NCBI GenBank assembly: GCA_034406715.1
Contig: CP137876.1
Coordinates: 697,892 to 761,891, forward strand
Direction: 5' to 3'
Source: Rhodotorula mucilaginosa
Lineage: Eukaryota; Basidiomycota; Microbotryomycetes; Sporidiobolales; Sporidiobolaceae
DNA: 64,000 nucleotides
Positions 29,729-41,472 of the stretch are shown piece by piece. Position 1 is the first letter of the stretch, and the number at the start of each line of letters is the position of its first letter. The position numbers and the translations under genes were made by a program. The notes under the pieces are model-generated. The model did no database searches and was not told where the DNA came from. It saw nothing but the letters and a program-made list of their open reading frames with translations.

Positions 29729-32455
29729 TTACGCCGGAACGGGCGGGTAGTCGATCTCGTCGAGGTAGTAGGCCTGCGCGCAAATAGTCGAGGGGGATCA
29801 GCCAATTCGGGCGAGAAAAAGTGAGAGAACTTTCGACGCACGGTATCGCCGCCAGCAGCCTCGACCGGACTCCAGCCGTTCCCGACCCAGCTGAACCGAT
29901 TCTTCTGCGGTCCGGCGCTGGTGTAGTCGAAATCCTCCCAGCGCGGGTGTCGCAACGTTTCGATGGCGTGGAGGCACGAGCCAGGCCAGAGCGCAATGAC
30001 GGGTCCCTCTGCATTGGGAAAAAAGTGCTGATCAGCCGGGAACAAGCGCGGCTATCGACACCGGAGGACCAAAAGACAAGGACAGAAGGCTCTCGGGCTC
30101 ACCTTCGAGACCTTTCTTGTACCAAGATCGGCATTTGGTGCCAAAGACGGTGTTCGGGAAATAGGCTCCAACGTACTCCATCCAATCTGCGCGAACTCGC
30201 TTCTTCGTCAGCATCCCTTGAAGCGACAATTGTGCATATCATAGGGTGGTCCTAGGTCGACTCACCGTTCACCGCGCCTTGCTTGGCCGACATGGTTCGG
30301 TAGTTTTCGCGGAGCATCTTGTCGATGCACGAGACGATGTAGTCGACCTCGCGTTCGAACAGGACGAGGAGCGAACCGCTGCCGAGAGCCGAATTTGGTC
30401 CGTTGACGATGAACTGCATTGCGGGCGCCTGGGGTCAGTCGTTTGCGCTTCCCACAACTCCTGGCCGGGGGAGAAGAGGAGAGAAAAGGCGGCGGAAAGT
30501 GATGCGACTCACAAAGTTGGGGTGATCGGGGCCGGCGAGCATGGACAAGTAGTGCGGCGGCGCAGGCGCGTCCCACAGATCTTGCAAGTTGTTGCCGTTG
30601 CGGCCAATGATCGGGATCCGCGGGCGGTACGACGTGTCGAACCCGGTGGCGCAAACGATCGTGTCGTACTCGCGGGACGTCCCATCCTTGCACTGAATCC
30701 CCGTCGCAGTGATGCGCTCAATCGGCGCCGGGATGAAGTCGACGTGGTCTTCGCAAAGCGCCTCGAGGTAACCCGGTCCGGGCGTCAGCCGCCGACAACC
30801 AACCGCAAAGCTCGGGATGAGCGCCTTGGCAATGTGAGGTTTTTTCGCAAGCTTCTTCTCCACTGTAAGTCGTAGACTGGGTGAGTGAGCGGCACTGAAG
30901 AGGGTTCGAATGCGGCAACAGCCGGCGGGAACGTGCTAAACGCACTCAGTTCTCGGAACATCTGCATGGCGCCGGTCTGGAGCTCGGAACCCTGCAAAGT
31001 CACAGCATGTACGCTGTTGAGCTGAGAGATGAGGATCAAGTCAGTCAAGGAGCGAGGGCCCACTGCGAAAGAAAAGTGCCTCACTTCGCGCTCCATGTTC
31101 TTTCGGAAGGCCATATACTCTACGGCGTCGTTTGCCCACCGGTCCTTCTCTTCTTCGGTGAAGGCGACATTGCCTGCGTCGGGCTTCCGCTTGACGAGCT
31201 CCTCCGAGGCGAAAGGCGTTGCAATCCAAGTGGATCCGCGAACGTAATTGTCGAGCTGTTTCGCGTGTTTCGCGAGGGCCGGAACGATCTGGATCGCCGA
31301 CGAGCCCTACGGAGCGCATAAAAGGTAAGGAGTCCGTTGTACAATGTGGTCGACACGCCCAAAACGTACGGATCCGATGACAGCAACGCGCTTGCCTTCC
31401 TCGGCTTCGGGACCGACCGGATACGCCGCCGAATGATATTTGGTCCCCTGTAGCCAGGTCACAGTCAGAAGGCACAGCCTTCAAGCACAAAGAGAGAGAC
31501 GATTTGCGCGTACCTTGAAGTCTTGCAGACCTGGAATGTTGGGCCAGTCCCAGCGCGACAAGCCGCCCATGCCTTGAATGACCACATCGACGTCGACCTC
31601 CTTCGCCCCGGTCTTGTTCCCCTTCTCATCAACAAGGTCAAAGGTCAAGTGCCACTTGGCCGTGTCCTCGTTCCAGACTGCCGAAGTGAGCTTGTGGCCG
31701 TAGCGGAGGAAGCGTTCGAGCTTGTATTTCGCGGCGACGCCTTGGAGGTACTTTAGGATTTCGGGACCGTGCGCGTAGAAGTGACTCCATCGGGGCTGCG
31801 AGGGGGCAGCGTCGTACGTCAAGATCCGTAAGCAGAGCGAGTAAAAGGGATCAACGCACGTTTGGCTCAAAGGTGAGAGCGTAGCAATGCGCAGGGATCT
31901 GGAGAAGGCAGGTCGGAGCAGAGCTAATCGCGTCAGTATCGCTACGGCCTTGGATGTCCAGCGGGTGTAACGCCGGCTCGATAAGCAAGCTGCAAGATCG
32001 CTCACGTCGCAGCAGAGTCCCGGATATCTGTCGCCGTGGAGTAAGAGTCAGGTCGAGCACTTCCGTTGGCCGAGATCCGAGCTGTTGCCATGGACTGGAT
32101 AGGAAGTAGAGACTCACGCGTTCTCGTACCACGTGCCGCCAACCGAGTGGTTCTTCTCAAAGATGTCGAACTCGACTTCGGGCAGTCTTTGCTCAAGCCG
32201 GATCGCAGCGGTGATGCCGGAGAACCCGGAGCCAACTGCGAGTCATACGTCTGAATCAGTTCCTCGCTTCGAATAGGAGAAAGCAGCGATGCTAGGCGCG
32301 TGCGTGGGCAGGCGGAGGAAACGCCGGTGGACGAGAAACTCACTCATCGCGACGCGCAGCTTCCTTCCGTTCTGTCCGAGCGGATGGTCCTCCATCTTGA
32401 ACGTTCCGCCATTGATGCCGTTGCAGGCTGCAGACGCCGTTGATTCGCCGTTCAT
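29729..32455 (-). CDS. Flavin-dependent monooxygenase, Baeyer-Villiger type
   Basis: This FAD and NADPH enzyme inserts oxygen next to carbonyls of unknown substrates. The first Rossmann motif is VAMIGSGFSGITAAIRLEQ, followed by FDIFEKNHSVGGTWYENA and YPG. The fingerprint segment reads FKGTKYHSAAYP, where the usual form is FxGxxxHxxxW; Tyr replaces Trp. The second dinucleotide fold is VAVIGSGSSAIQIVPALA. Near the end are EYDTIVCATGFDTSYRPRIP and the C-terminal YLDEIDYPPVPA. About nine introns are present. The start at 32455 (MNGESTASAACNG) is the first in-frame ATG after an apparent acceptor at about 32479, so an extra upstream exon is possible. Confidence 0.88.
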
Positions 32456-33091
32456 GTGGCTAGACTCTGCTTCGCGGGGCTGCAGCGGAGAAACGAGAGT
32501 CAGCGACTGTCGCATCGGATGGTCGGACTTCAGTCGCAGCATACGCACATTCGATATCTCGCTACCTTGTAGGATGTGAAAGGGGCTTTGTGGTCAGCGA
32601 GAGGCAAGGAGAACGAGGTGTCGGTTGGCCAGGTGGGGCAGCCCGCATGCCGACGGAAGATGGGTTCCGGTGCGCGAGGTTTTTTTTCGGTCGGCGTCCG
32701 GGCGAGATGAAAGCCAGGCTCGTGCTCGACTCAGCGAACGGCGGAACAAAGGCCGACCGGTCGAGTGGGGTTAGCCAGAGCGGAAGATGCCCTCCGAGCG
32801 ATCCCCCTCTTTGCCATTTTGCGCAAGCCGGACCGCGGCTTTCGCCCTCGAGCTCCGGCCGACGCGGCACACGTAGAAACGTCTCGCAAAGGCAGCGAAG
32901 AGGCCATTATGAGTGCCATGAAATGTGCATTACAGATGGGCTAGTCTCTGTGTTAGAAGAGCACAGTCAGCCTCGCCGCAATATCGAGCGCGTAGATGAG
33001 AGAAAACTTGCCTCCATCGAATCACCACCGACAAGATTCAGGCGCAATGAATGGAGCTCGCTTGCGCAACGAGCGCCTCGCAAAGCTGCGA
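32456..33091. other. Upstream region of the monooxygenase gene
   Basis: The interval is 636 bp. A probable intron in the monooxygenase leader ends CTCCGCTGCAG near 32480-32490 (minus strand), with a GTGCGT donor near 32545. Nothing else is recognised. Confidence 0.4.
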
Positions 33092-34449
33092 TCACGCAGA
33101 GCCCCTCGCCTGGCGGCGCCTCCTCCTCCGCTCCTCGTACGCCCGCTGCGCTTCTTGCTCGTCCTCCAACTCCTCGTCTTCGGAACTAAACTCGCCGCTA
33201 CCTCTTTCTCCGAGCACCTCACTCCCCCATACCGCGTGAACTTTTCCCTTCTCGAGCGCCGCGTTGGGTGATCCGACCAGTTCGTACGAGTCTAGCGAAG
33301 AGCCTCCGACCGAATTGGCGTCAAAGAGGAGGGGGTCATCGCGGTCCGCCGCTTCGTCCAACGCCGGCGAATATTCTGCTTGGTGCTCAGAGACGCGGAT
33401 GAGCGGAACCCGTTTCTTGTCGATGGAGGCACCGGGTGGCTCGGTGCTGGCCCGGCCTCGGTGAGAAGGCCACCACTTGCGGGGCAGGATCCTGCTCAGC
33501 CGCGAACCCGCAGAAGAAGGCGAGTCGATCCCATCTTGACGGTCCGACGGATCGATGCCGTGCGCTTCTTGGTCGTGTTGGTCGAGACGGGCGAAAGGCC
33601 TGCGCGAGTCGCGCTTGATCGAGAGCCGCTTGGCGAGAGAGCGCAGCTGCGTGACGGTGTGTTGCGACAGCGGGTACTGGTACGTCGTCGTCGGATGGTG
33701 AGACACTGGCGGACCGGCAATGTGGACGACCGAGGGAGCCATGGCGGTGGCGGCCATGCCTTGCGCGCCGGCGGGCACGGTGCCCATCGTCGTGGCGAGC
33801 GATTCATTGTAGCGGACGTCAAAGTGGAAGCTTAGACGTGGGTCCGCTTGAGTCAGCGCTGCCATTTGCGAAGAGAGTCAGTGGGCCGCCTCGGAGACTC
33901 ACACAAAGAGCATGACGATCAAGCGGTACACGGCGTAAAAGCCCGAGTAGACGCAGAACGCGACCGAGATGCCCTTGCGGCTCGCTTCGAGCAGGTCGAA
34001 CCCTTTCCGCGAGACCATCAACCCGAACCACCACGAGTCGAACACGAGGCTGGCGAAGCCGCAGGTGGTCCAAGTGCCGAACATGATGCTCTGGCTCGAG
34101 ATCCGGATCGAGTCTGGAACGGGCGGCGGGACACTACCGTCAGCGATGTGCGTTCGATCAGGTCGAGGGCGGGAAGGAGGACTCACGAGACGTCAGGAGC
34201 GAGAAGAGTCCAAAGAGGGCGTGGAAGGTCATGGCAAAGCCCTTGATGACCCCGGTGGTCGTGCTCGGGTTCGGCCACCTGCGCGAGAAAGTCCACGCAT
34301 AGTAGTAGGTCGCCAACCTATGTAGGATCCAGTTCAGCAACTTCATGTGTGGGCAGACGAGCGGGGCGTGTGCTCACTCACCCTGCGAACAAGACCAAGA
34401 CGAGGACACAGACGTGCGTGACGAGCCGACTGTGGAGGAACCAGCCCAT
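33092..34449 (-). CDS. Four-span membrane protein with acidic cytosolic tail
   Basis: Four hydrophobic segments follow the ATG at 34449: MGWFLHSRLV to VLVLVLFAG, MTFHALFGLFSLL, TCGFASLVFDSWWFGLMV and FCVYSGFYAVYRLIVML. They are interleaved with conserved-looking ATYYYAWTFSRRWPNPSTTT. Introns separate the segments, with donors GTGAGT near 34374, 34184 and 33897. The last exon (from about 33860) is a long hydrophilic tail with HFDVRYNESLATTMG, poly-Ser stretches, acidic runs and a final Arg-rich ERRRRRRQARGSA. I do not recognise the family; it is probably a fungal-specific membrane protein. It is divergent from the lectin gene next door. Confidence 0.65.
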
Positions 34450-34880
34450 GAGTGCCGCTGGGAGTGGTCTGTAAGCAGGCGATGGAAGTAGTAGCTATAA
34501 GCGGTGTGTAGCGGCGCGAATCCGAGCGGAAGGGTGCCCGAGGTCCGCGGACAAGCCGACGAGCGGACGGCCGGAGCTCGAGTTCGATTCCGAGCAAGCG
34601 CAGTTGGCAGCTGTCGGACGTGTTTTCGAACGGTTTGCGTGACCACAGTAAGCTGGTAGCATTTGGCTGGTGCCTGTGGACGTCCGCAACGGAAAGTCGA
34701 ACGGTTGAGCGAGAGAACACAATGGTCGGGATGAGCGGGCTGGAACCCTGAAGTATAGCCCGAGCGAGCAAGTAATGCGCTAGTCCATATCCCCCGTAGC
34801 ATCTCCCTGCTGGTCCAAGCAGTCCAAGGTCAAGAAGAGAGAGAGCGGCGATCGACTTGCTGCTCTTCCGGACAAAGGCA
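34450..34880. promoter_or_regulatory. Divergent promoter between membrane protein and lectin gene
   Basis: 431 bp separate the two start codons. No specific site was recognised. The sequence just before 34881 is rich in GCAAAGG-like and CTCTT-like words without clear order. Confidence 0.4.
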
Positions 34881-37305
34881 ATGCTGCTCGTCGGCGGGGC
34901 AGGCGTGCTGCTGCTCGCGAGTACACTCGCGCGTGCTGCTCGGACCACCGACTCGGCTGCTGCCTCGACCGCGAACGACAAGTGGACGCCGCCCGACAGC
35001 TACCACTATGACGACGCCGCCTCGTTTCGCGGACTGACTCCGGACGGCAAGGTCGAGCACTACGACGTGGCAGGGCATGCGTGCGTACATCAGTTGGCAC
35101 TCGGTCTTCCCCTGCGCGCTGACTGGCGAGTGTCGACAGGACGGTGCTGCCGGGAGTCCACGACTTTATCCGCCTCGTGCCGGTAAGCGGCCACATCCAT
35201 GCGTAGGGACGACTGGGGAAGCTCATGCGTAATCACACAGCCAACACCCCTCGCCCACGGGGCCCTGTTTGCGCGCAGTCCGATCAAGTACAAGCAGTGG
35301 ATCGTCGAGGTGGCGTTCCGGGTTCATGGTCCGCCGACCACAAGCGGCGCCGGAGAGACGGGCGAAGATGGCCAAACGAAGCGGTTACACAAGGGAGGCC
35401 GAGGACTCGCGTTCTGGTACACCAAGGTGAGCCGGGGGGAGTTTCTGCGACGGGAAAACAAAGAGGGGCAACAATTGATGCCTGCGGCTGCAGAACGGCC
35501 TGCCCGGAGACCCGACCATCTCGTCCGATCCGAAAACCAAAGTGTCGCCTCCGCCGCCGATCCAGCCCGACACCCCGCGCGACAAGCACGACTCGGACGT
35601 CTCGCTGTTCGGCTCCCGCACCTCGTTCGACGGCCTCGGCATCGTCTTTGACACGTCCCCGACCGCACCCGTCTGGCGCAGGTCGGACCAACTCGTCCAC
35701 TCCGATGTCGCCTCGGTCGGGCGCGTCGGACTGACCGGCGTCGTCAGCGGCATCATGGACGACGGGAGCCAGGCGTGGCTCGACCCCGAGGGCCAAGTCC
35801 CCAAGGGCGACGACGAGGCGGCGTACTTGGCCAAGGCGATCGGAGAGTGCGAAGCCGCGTTCCGGAATGCGCAGGGCCTCCTCTGGGCCAGGATCGCGCA
35901 CTACAACTCCACCATCCGGGTGAGTGAGCGAGCGAGCGAGCGCGCGCGAGTAGTCTCGGCGCCAGGGAAACCGTAGCTGACATCGGCGTGATGCGTAGGT
36001 GGATCTCGATTTGAGTCCGCACACGACGCTGGCGAAAGCAGGGCGGCATTACGAGGTACGCGACCGCCCTTCCCCTTCTCGCTCGCTGTCCCCTCCATGT
36101 ACTCACACGATACCGTCCGCAGCACAACTGCTTCACGATCGACGGCATCAACCTCCCCGCCGGGGCACGGTTCGGCGTCTCGGGTCTCGCCAGCGCCAAC
36201 ACCGAGCCCGACACGATCGATGTCTACGCGGTGAGGACTCTCTCGGTTCGCGTCAGTTCGAATCAGCCCGCAAAGCTGATGGTTCATGCTACAGATGGAC
36301 GTATTCGAGCTCCGGGAAGATGTAGGTTGCGGCGCGGTGCTGGGTCTGCTGAGCTATCGCTTTCGCATTGCCCGCGCTGACGAGCTGTTCCGACTCGGCA
36401 GGGCGCACCCGTCGTCAACCATGAAGAGCCGGTCGACGCGCCGACGAATGTACCGCTCGAGGGCACGTCGAATGATGCGGTGCGTTTCTGACTCGCGAAC
36501 GGAGCGGGGACGCGCTTGCTGACGCCGCTCTATATCCTCGCGCGCGCAGACCGAGACTTTGGCGCACGAAATCTTCCTGTGAGCCTGGGTGACCAACCTC
36601 CCGGCGATTCTTGGGTAGTTCTTTACGCAGTCACTGACCGAGATATGTTCCGCACACCCTCCTCCCCCCCCAGCTCGCAAACCAAAATGATCGAATCGAT
36701 CGACGACTTGAGTCGCCGGATCGAGGTCATGTCGGCCCTCGTGCGCGACGTTGCGAGGCGAACGCCGGCGACTCAGCCGCCGCCGAGGGAGCAACAGTCC
36801 GAGGCGTACAAGTTTGGCGGGCAAATGTGCGTGTCTGTTTGACCACTTGCGAGTACTGTCTTTCCGCCCATGGAGGCGCGTCGCTAACGAAGTTCGACAA
36901 TCGGCAATGCACAGGCCCCTCGACGCGCAGTACGCCGCGATCGACACGCAGCTCCGCGCCATCTTTGCGCTGATCCAGTCTTCCAAGGAGGAAGGGACCG
37001 AGGCGCGGTCGACGCTCGAGCAGGTCAAGCAGCTGAGCGACCGCCTGCTCGTCGAGATGGACCACATGGGTCGGCGCGTCGACACCGGCACGGCTCAGCA
37101 CTCGGCCCACTTGTCGACGCTCCTCTCTCGTTCGACCGACTCGCTCGCGCACCTGTCGACGCTCGCTTCGGCGGCGACCCAGTCTTGGTTCGGCGCGTAC
37201 GGTTCCCGGATCGGCTGGATCGCGCTCGGCGGAGTCGGCGGGGTCTTGTTCGCAGCGTGGCGCGAGAAGCGCCACTCGGATCCGTGGGAGCGCAAAGTCT
37301 TGTAA
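34881..37305 (+). CDS. L-type (legume-like) cargo lectin, ERGIC-53/EMP46-47 family
   Basis: This is a membrane lectin cycling between ER and Golgi to carry glycoproteins. The signal peptide is MLLVGGAGVLLLASTLARAA. The lectin domain follows, with DGKVEHYDVAGHA, GRGLAFWYTKNGLPGDPTI, TSFDGLGIVFDTSPT, RIAHYNSTIRVDLDLSP and HNCFTIDGINLPAGARFGVS. A coiled-coil stalk is near TKMIESIDDLSRRIEVMSAL and QLRAIFALIQSSKEE. A single C-terminal membrane span (WIALGGVGGVLFAAW) ends in a short basic tail, RHSDPWERKVL. About nine introns are present. I chose 34881 because the longer frame upstream has no ATG. Confidence 0.88.
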
Positions 37306-37664
37306 ACGAAAGGGAGGCCATGTGCCGAGGGACGGGTCTCAAGCTGTTCTAGACACACACCGAACAAAGACATTTCGCATCCGGGAGTACAGCATGTCGA
37401 GCAAACAAAACATACCCGCTATCCATTCTTGTAAGAACTCCTTTCCGGTAACATGGGCATTGCCAGCGCGAGCCGGCATACGGATCTCGTCAAACTAAGA
37501 GAGTCGTTTCACCAAGACAAGGACGAATGGCACAACTCTGTGTGACCAAGTAAGTGACGGAGGGGGAATGGACGACAGATGACAACAACGTGTAGGACAA
37601 AGGTGGATGATAAGCTTTACACAACAAGAGGACGAAGCGGGGATTCATACATAGGGAGACCGTC
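37306..37664. other. Convergent 3' intergenic region
   Basis: 359 bp lie between two convergent stop codons. Only untranslated sequence and shadow frames are seen. Confidence 0.35.
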
Positions 37665-39094
37665 TCAAGGCGACGAGGAGCGTTCGTTCAAGTTGCGGAG
37701 GCGCATCCACTGGTTCGCGCCCATGGCGGTATCGTAACCCCTCCGTTCCCACCACCTCTGGGTCTCCTCCTTGTTGGCGACCGAGTCCTCGAGCGCCTCC
37801 TCGATCTCAAAGAACCGAAACTCGAGGTCGTTGTCGCTCAACAGACCCGCCGCGGCGCGGGAAGCCCACCACTCGAGGACGGCGACGTGCCCGAACCGGG
37901 TCGCGATGACGAGGACTTCCTTGTCGTACGAGAGGGTGTAGCCGCTGTGGAGCCACCAGTCGAGGAGGGAGAGGTTGCCCGTCTTGGAGAGGGTGTACAG
38001 CGCCGCTTTCGAGTACCGCACGGGGAGGCCCGAGTTTTTCCACCAGTCGAGGCAGACTGCGCGCGGTGCGTGACGGGACGGCTGCGAGTCAGTACAACGC
38101 TCGAGAGGAGATTCTGAAAGGCCGCGCAAAAAAAAAAAAAAACGCAAACGCCAGACAAGCGCACCTGTAGAACCCCCCATGGAAGCAAAGTCGAGCTGCG
38201 CGCGGGAGAAGCAAATATCGCCGGCCAAACGAGTTAAGTCATCTTCCGAGAGACTCCCTCTCTCCTAAACGGGGAGAAGAACTCACGACGTTGCCGATCT
38301 TGAGTGGCAACCCGCTCTTTTTCCACCACTCCAACGCCTCGACTTGGCCCATGAAGGTCGCCGAGAGGAGTGCCGCGTCCGAGTAGTCTGCGCGGGGCGG
38401 CGCGGGGGGGGCGTGTTTGTGAATCGTGTCAGTGGGTCGATTTCTCAAGACGGGACAGAAGAGCGAACGCGCCGACGCACGGAGAGGCAAGCCCGAGTTG
38501 AGCCAAAAGTCGAGCACTGCAAGGAGCGAGGTGTCAGTTTGAACAGCCGGACTTCGATACGCTTACACGCGGGCGGGACTGACTCTCGACCTGGCCGTGC
38601 CTGCTCGCCTCGTCGATGGCTTCTGCCATGATGCGCGGGTCGGGGTTGAGTTTGAAGGGCGAGTCTTTGGCCCACTCGAGGACGGTGCGCCTGCCCCAGG
38701 CGCTGGCGACGACGGGGAGCAAGTGCTCGCACTGGTGGCGGAACTCGCGCTCGTCGGCGCGGAAGAGGTAGTCGATGGTGTCGATCAGGGCGAAGCGGAG
38801 CATGACGCGGGCGCCCCACTGGGTGAAGCGGGTGTGGCCGTGGGCGCGGGCGTACTGGACGGGGACGAGCGAGTGGCTGCTGCTGGTGCGGAGGATGGCG
38901 CGGTCGAGCGGGGTGGCGAACTCGAGCCAGGGCGCGGGCGGGTGGAGGTTCGGGTGGTTCGAGCAGCCGAGGGCGCACGCGAGTTCCCAGTCGGCGGTGT
39001 AGTCGAGGATCAGGCTGACCAGCTCGGGCGGCAGCCGGAGCGAGGCGCCGCCTCGGCTCTTTGATGTCGAGGTCATCTCTGAATCGTCGCCCAT
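37665..39094 (-). CDS. Ankyrin-like repeat protein with WWxxSG units
   Basis: The N-terminus has a short F-box-like helix, LRLPPELVSLILDYTADWEL. At least five degenerate repeats of ~33 residues follow, each built like LDWWKNSGLPVRYSKAAL with a following GNLSLLDWW or GHVAVLEWW. Examples are VLDFWLNSGLPLR, ALEWWKKSGLPLKIG and CLDWWKNSGLPVRYS. Such repeats are common in expanded basidiomycete families and are related to ankyrin repeats. Three introns interrupt the repeats. The start at 39094 is the only ATG ahead of the F-box-like helix. The likely role is protein binding; no partner can be inferred. Confidence 0.75.
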
Positions 39095-39484
39095 TGTCGG
39101 CGGTGGTGTTGCAAGCTCCGGGGTTGCGAGTCGGGGTCGCGGGTGAACAGGAAAGTAAGCTCCTAGCCTGTCTGCCCTGCGAGCTGCTTGGGTGAGCGAG
39201 AGAGTGCGATGTGCGGATGCACTGACTTCAAGGCGTTTGAGCACGCGCCTCCCCTCGAGTCGGAGGCCCGCACTCGCACTCGGGCACTCTGGTCAGCAGC
39301 ACGACATCGCAGGGCTGTTGACCGAGTGTAACTTAGTGGACAGTCTAGCCACTCGTTTGCCCGTCGCCCACTCGAGACCCGCGTCCAGTCCCCGCCCGAG
39401 TGAAGCGCCCCCGCTTATCGCCGCCGACCTCACCCGCCCGAACTCGACCACCGCCCGGCTGATCGATCCACCGCAGCGAGACAG
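39095..39484. promoter_or_regulatory. Divergent promoter between repeat protein and NMNAT gene
   Basis: 390 bp between start codons, with no recognised site. Confidence 0.35.
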
Positions 39485-40821
39485 ATGCAGGGCGACTACG
39501 AGTTCCCGACGCAGCGACTCAGCACGCTCGACGGCCCGGATGTCGACAAGACGCCGCTCGTGCTGGTCGCGTGCGGGAGCTACTCGCCCGTCACCTTCCT
39601 CCACCTCCGCCTGTTCGAGATGGCCCGCGACGACGCCCACTTCAACTCGCAGTTCCGCGTCGTCGGAGGCTACCTGAGCCCCGTCAACGACCGCTACGCC
39701 AAGCTCGGCCTCGCCTCGGCCACCCACCGCGTCGCCATGTGCGACGCCGCCGTCACCGAAACGAGCGACTGGCTCATGGTCGACCCGTGGGAGGCGAGGC
39801 AACCCCGCTACCTCCCGACCGCCCAGGTCCTCGACCACTTTGACCACGAGTTGAACACCCTCCGCGGCGGCGCAGACTGCCGCGTCCGCGACCCCGCCAC
39901 CGGCGACGTGCGCATCGTCAAGAAGCGCGTCCGCATCATGCTCCTCGCAGGGTCCGACCTCATCCTCACCATGTCGGAACCCGGCGTATGGGCAGAAAAG
40001 GATGTCAGTTGCGGGCGCGGGTCACCTTTCCGAGTCTCGGCTTGGGATCCTTACTGACTCCCAAGAACCCCCCCCGCCAGCTCCACCACATTCTCGGCAT
40101 CTACGGCTGCTACATCATCGAGCGGTCCGAGTCGGAACTCGACCAGTCCATCTTTTCCTCGTCGTCCGTCCACTCGAGGTCCCCGCTCGCCCTCTACCGG
40201 CACAACATTCACATGGTCGAGCAAACGGTCCGCAACGACGTCTCGTCGACAAAGGTCCGCCTCTTTATCCGCAAGGGCATGAGCGTCAAGTACCTCATCC
40301 CGACCGTCGTCATCCACTACATCAACCACCACGGGCTGTACCGCAAGTCGGACAAGCGGAGAGACTCGCTCGCGCAGGCTACCCCGTCGCCGAACCTCGT
40401 CCCGCAGCAGCAGGCGACCGAACCCCCTCCTCCCCCAATAGCGTCGACCTCGTCGTCCTCCTTCCAGCAGCACGCGCCACAACCCCCTCCTCCACCACCA
40501 CCACAGCAGGACTTGCTCCTCCAGCCTTTCGCGCTCCCCGCTTCCGTCGTCTCCACCTCATCCCCTTCGTGGGCGTCGACATTCCCACCTGCAGCGTCAA
40601 CGTCGACGGACCGACCACGACAACACCAGCAGAATGAAGAAGCCGACCCGCGGACGAGGAGGACGTCCCTGTCCTGGTCGGGAGGGCAACGAGGGAGCTT
40701 CTCCCGGGGGGAGCACGAGGAGCGGTTCGAGTTGGTCATCGCCGCCGGAGTCGGAACAGGGGTGGGCGGCCTAGGTCCATCAGGAGGAGGCGAAGACGAT
40801 GTCACCATGCGCGCTGCGTGA
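39485..40821 (+). CDS. Nicotinamide/nicotinate mononucleotide adenylyltransferase (NMNAT)
   Basis: The enzyme joins NMN or NaMN with ATP to make NAD or its precursor. Two exons (39485-40003 and 40081-40821) encode 419 residues. The nucleotide-binding motif is ACGSYSPVTFLHLRLFEMA; other conserved parts are VGGYLSPVNDRYAKLGL, LAGSDLILTMSEPGVWAEKD and LHHILGIYGCYIIER. The substrate-binding end reads SSTKVRLFIRKGMSVKYLIP and HYINHHGLYR. After this the protein continues for about 150 residues of Pro, Gln, Ser and Gly-rich sequence ending TMRAA. NMNATs usually end near the HHGLYR segment. Confidence 0.93.
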
Positions 40822-41472
40822 AGAGGCAGGCGCGCGCGCGATTTTTTGCCTCCTTTGCGCCTATTTCCACCCTGCCGCCTCTCGCCGTTCGGCTCGACCC
40901 AGCGCTTCAAGACAGGTGTTTTCTCCCTCGCCGGCTTTTCAGGAGTGTTTGCCCCAACCTCCACTCCCCCTCTTTTACATGTGTGCATGATCAGTTCCCT
41001 CCCAGCTTTTTTCGTCGACCCCCGTTCGCTTTCCCTGCCCTTGCTACCCAAAATACAGGACCCTCTCCGGTCCGAGCGCAGTATAAATGATCCCGGCCCT
41101 CTTACCACCGGCCCTTGTTGTGTGTTTTCAGCCCCATCCATCCGTCCATTCTTTCGCCCTTTGCCCCTTTGGCCGGCGCGCTTGTTTTGTCAATCTCCAG
41201 ACCTCTTTTTGCAAAAGCTCATCGCGGGCGTTCGGGTCACTTAAAGGTACTACTCTCCGAATATCGACCGAAGATGCTGGCTGTCGGAGAAAGGAGAGAA
41301 CTGTCAAGCAACACGATCGCAAGAGTTTTTCGCTACGAGAACTCCGCGTTAAGTGTACGACTGCGAGGAACCCTTCCGTTCCGATCCCGCACGTTACACT
41401 CTATCGACTTGCTGTACTTTTCCGGGTGGTTCGTGGGCCAGTTGCCATACGGCTGTATGGAGAGAGAGAATT
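40822..41472. other. Convergent 3' intergenic region
   Basis: The 651 bp between convergent stops are rich in pyrimidine tracts (40870-41060). Several overlapping frames on both strands exist, none with motifs. Confidence 0.35.

Noticed and set aside
40317-41141. Long minus-strand frame of 274 codons
   Set aside because: It is the antisense of the NMNAT tail and 3' region, Gly- and Cys-rich in a way typical of shadow frames.
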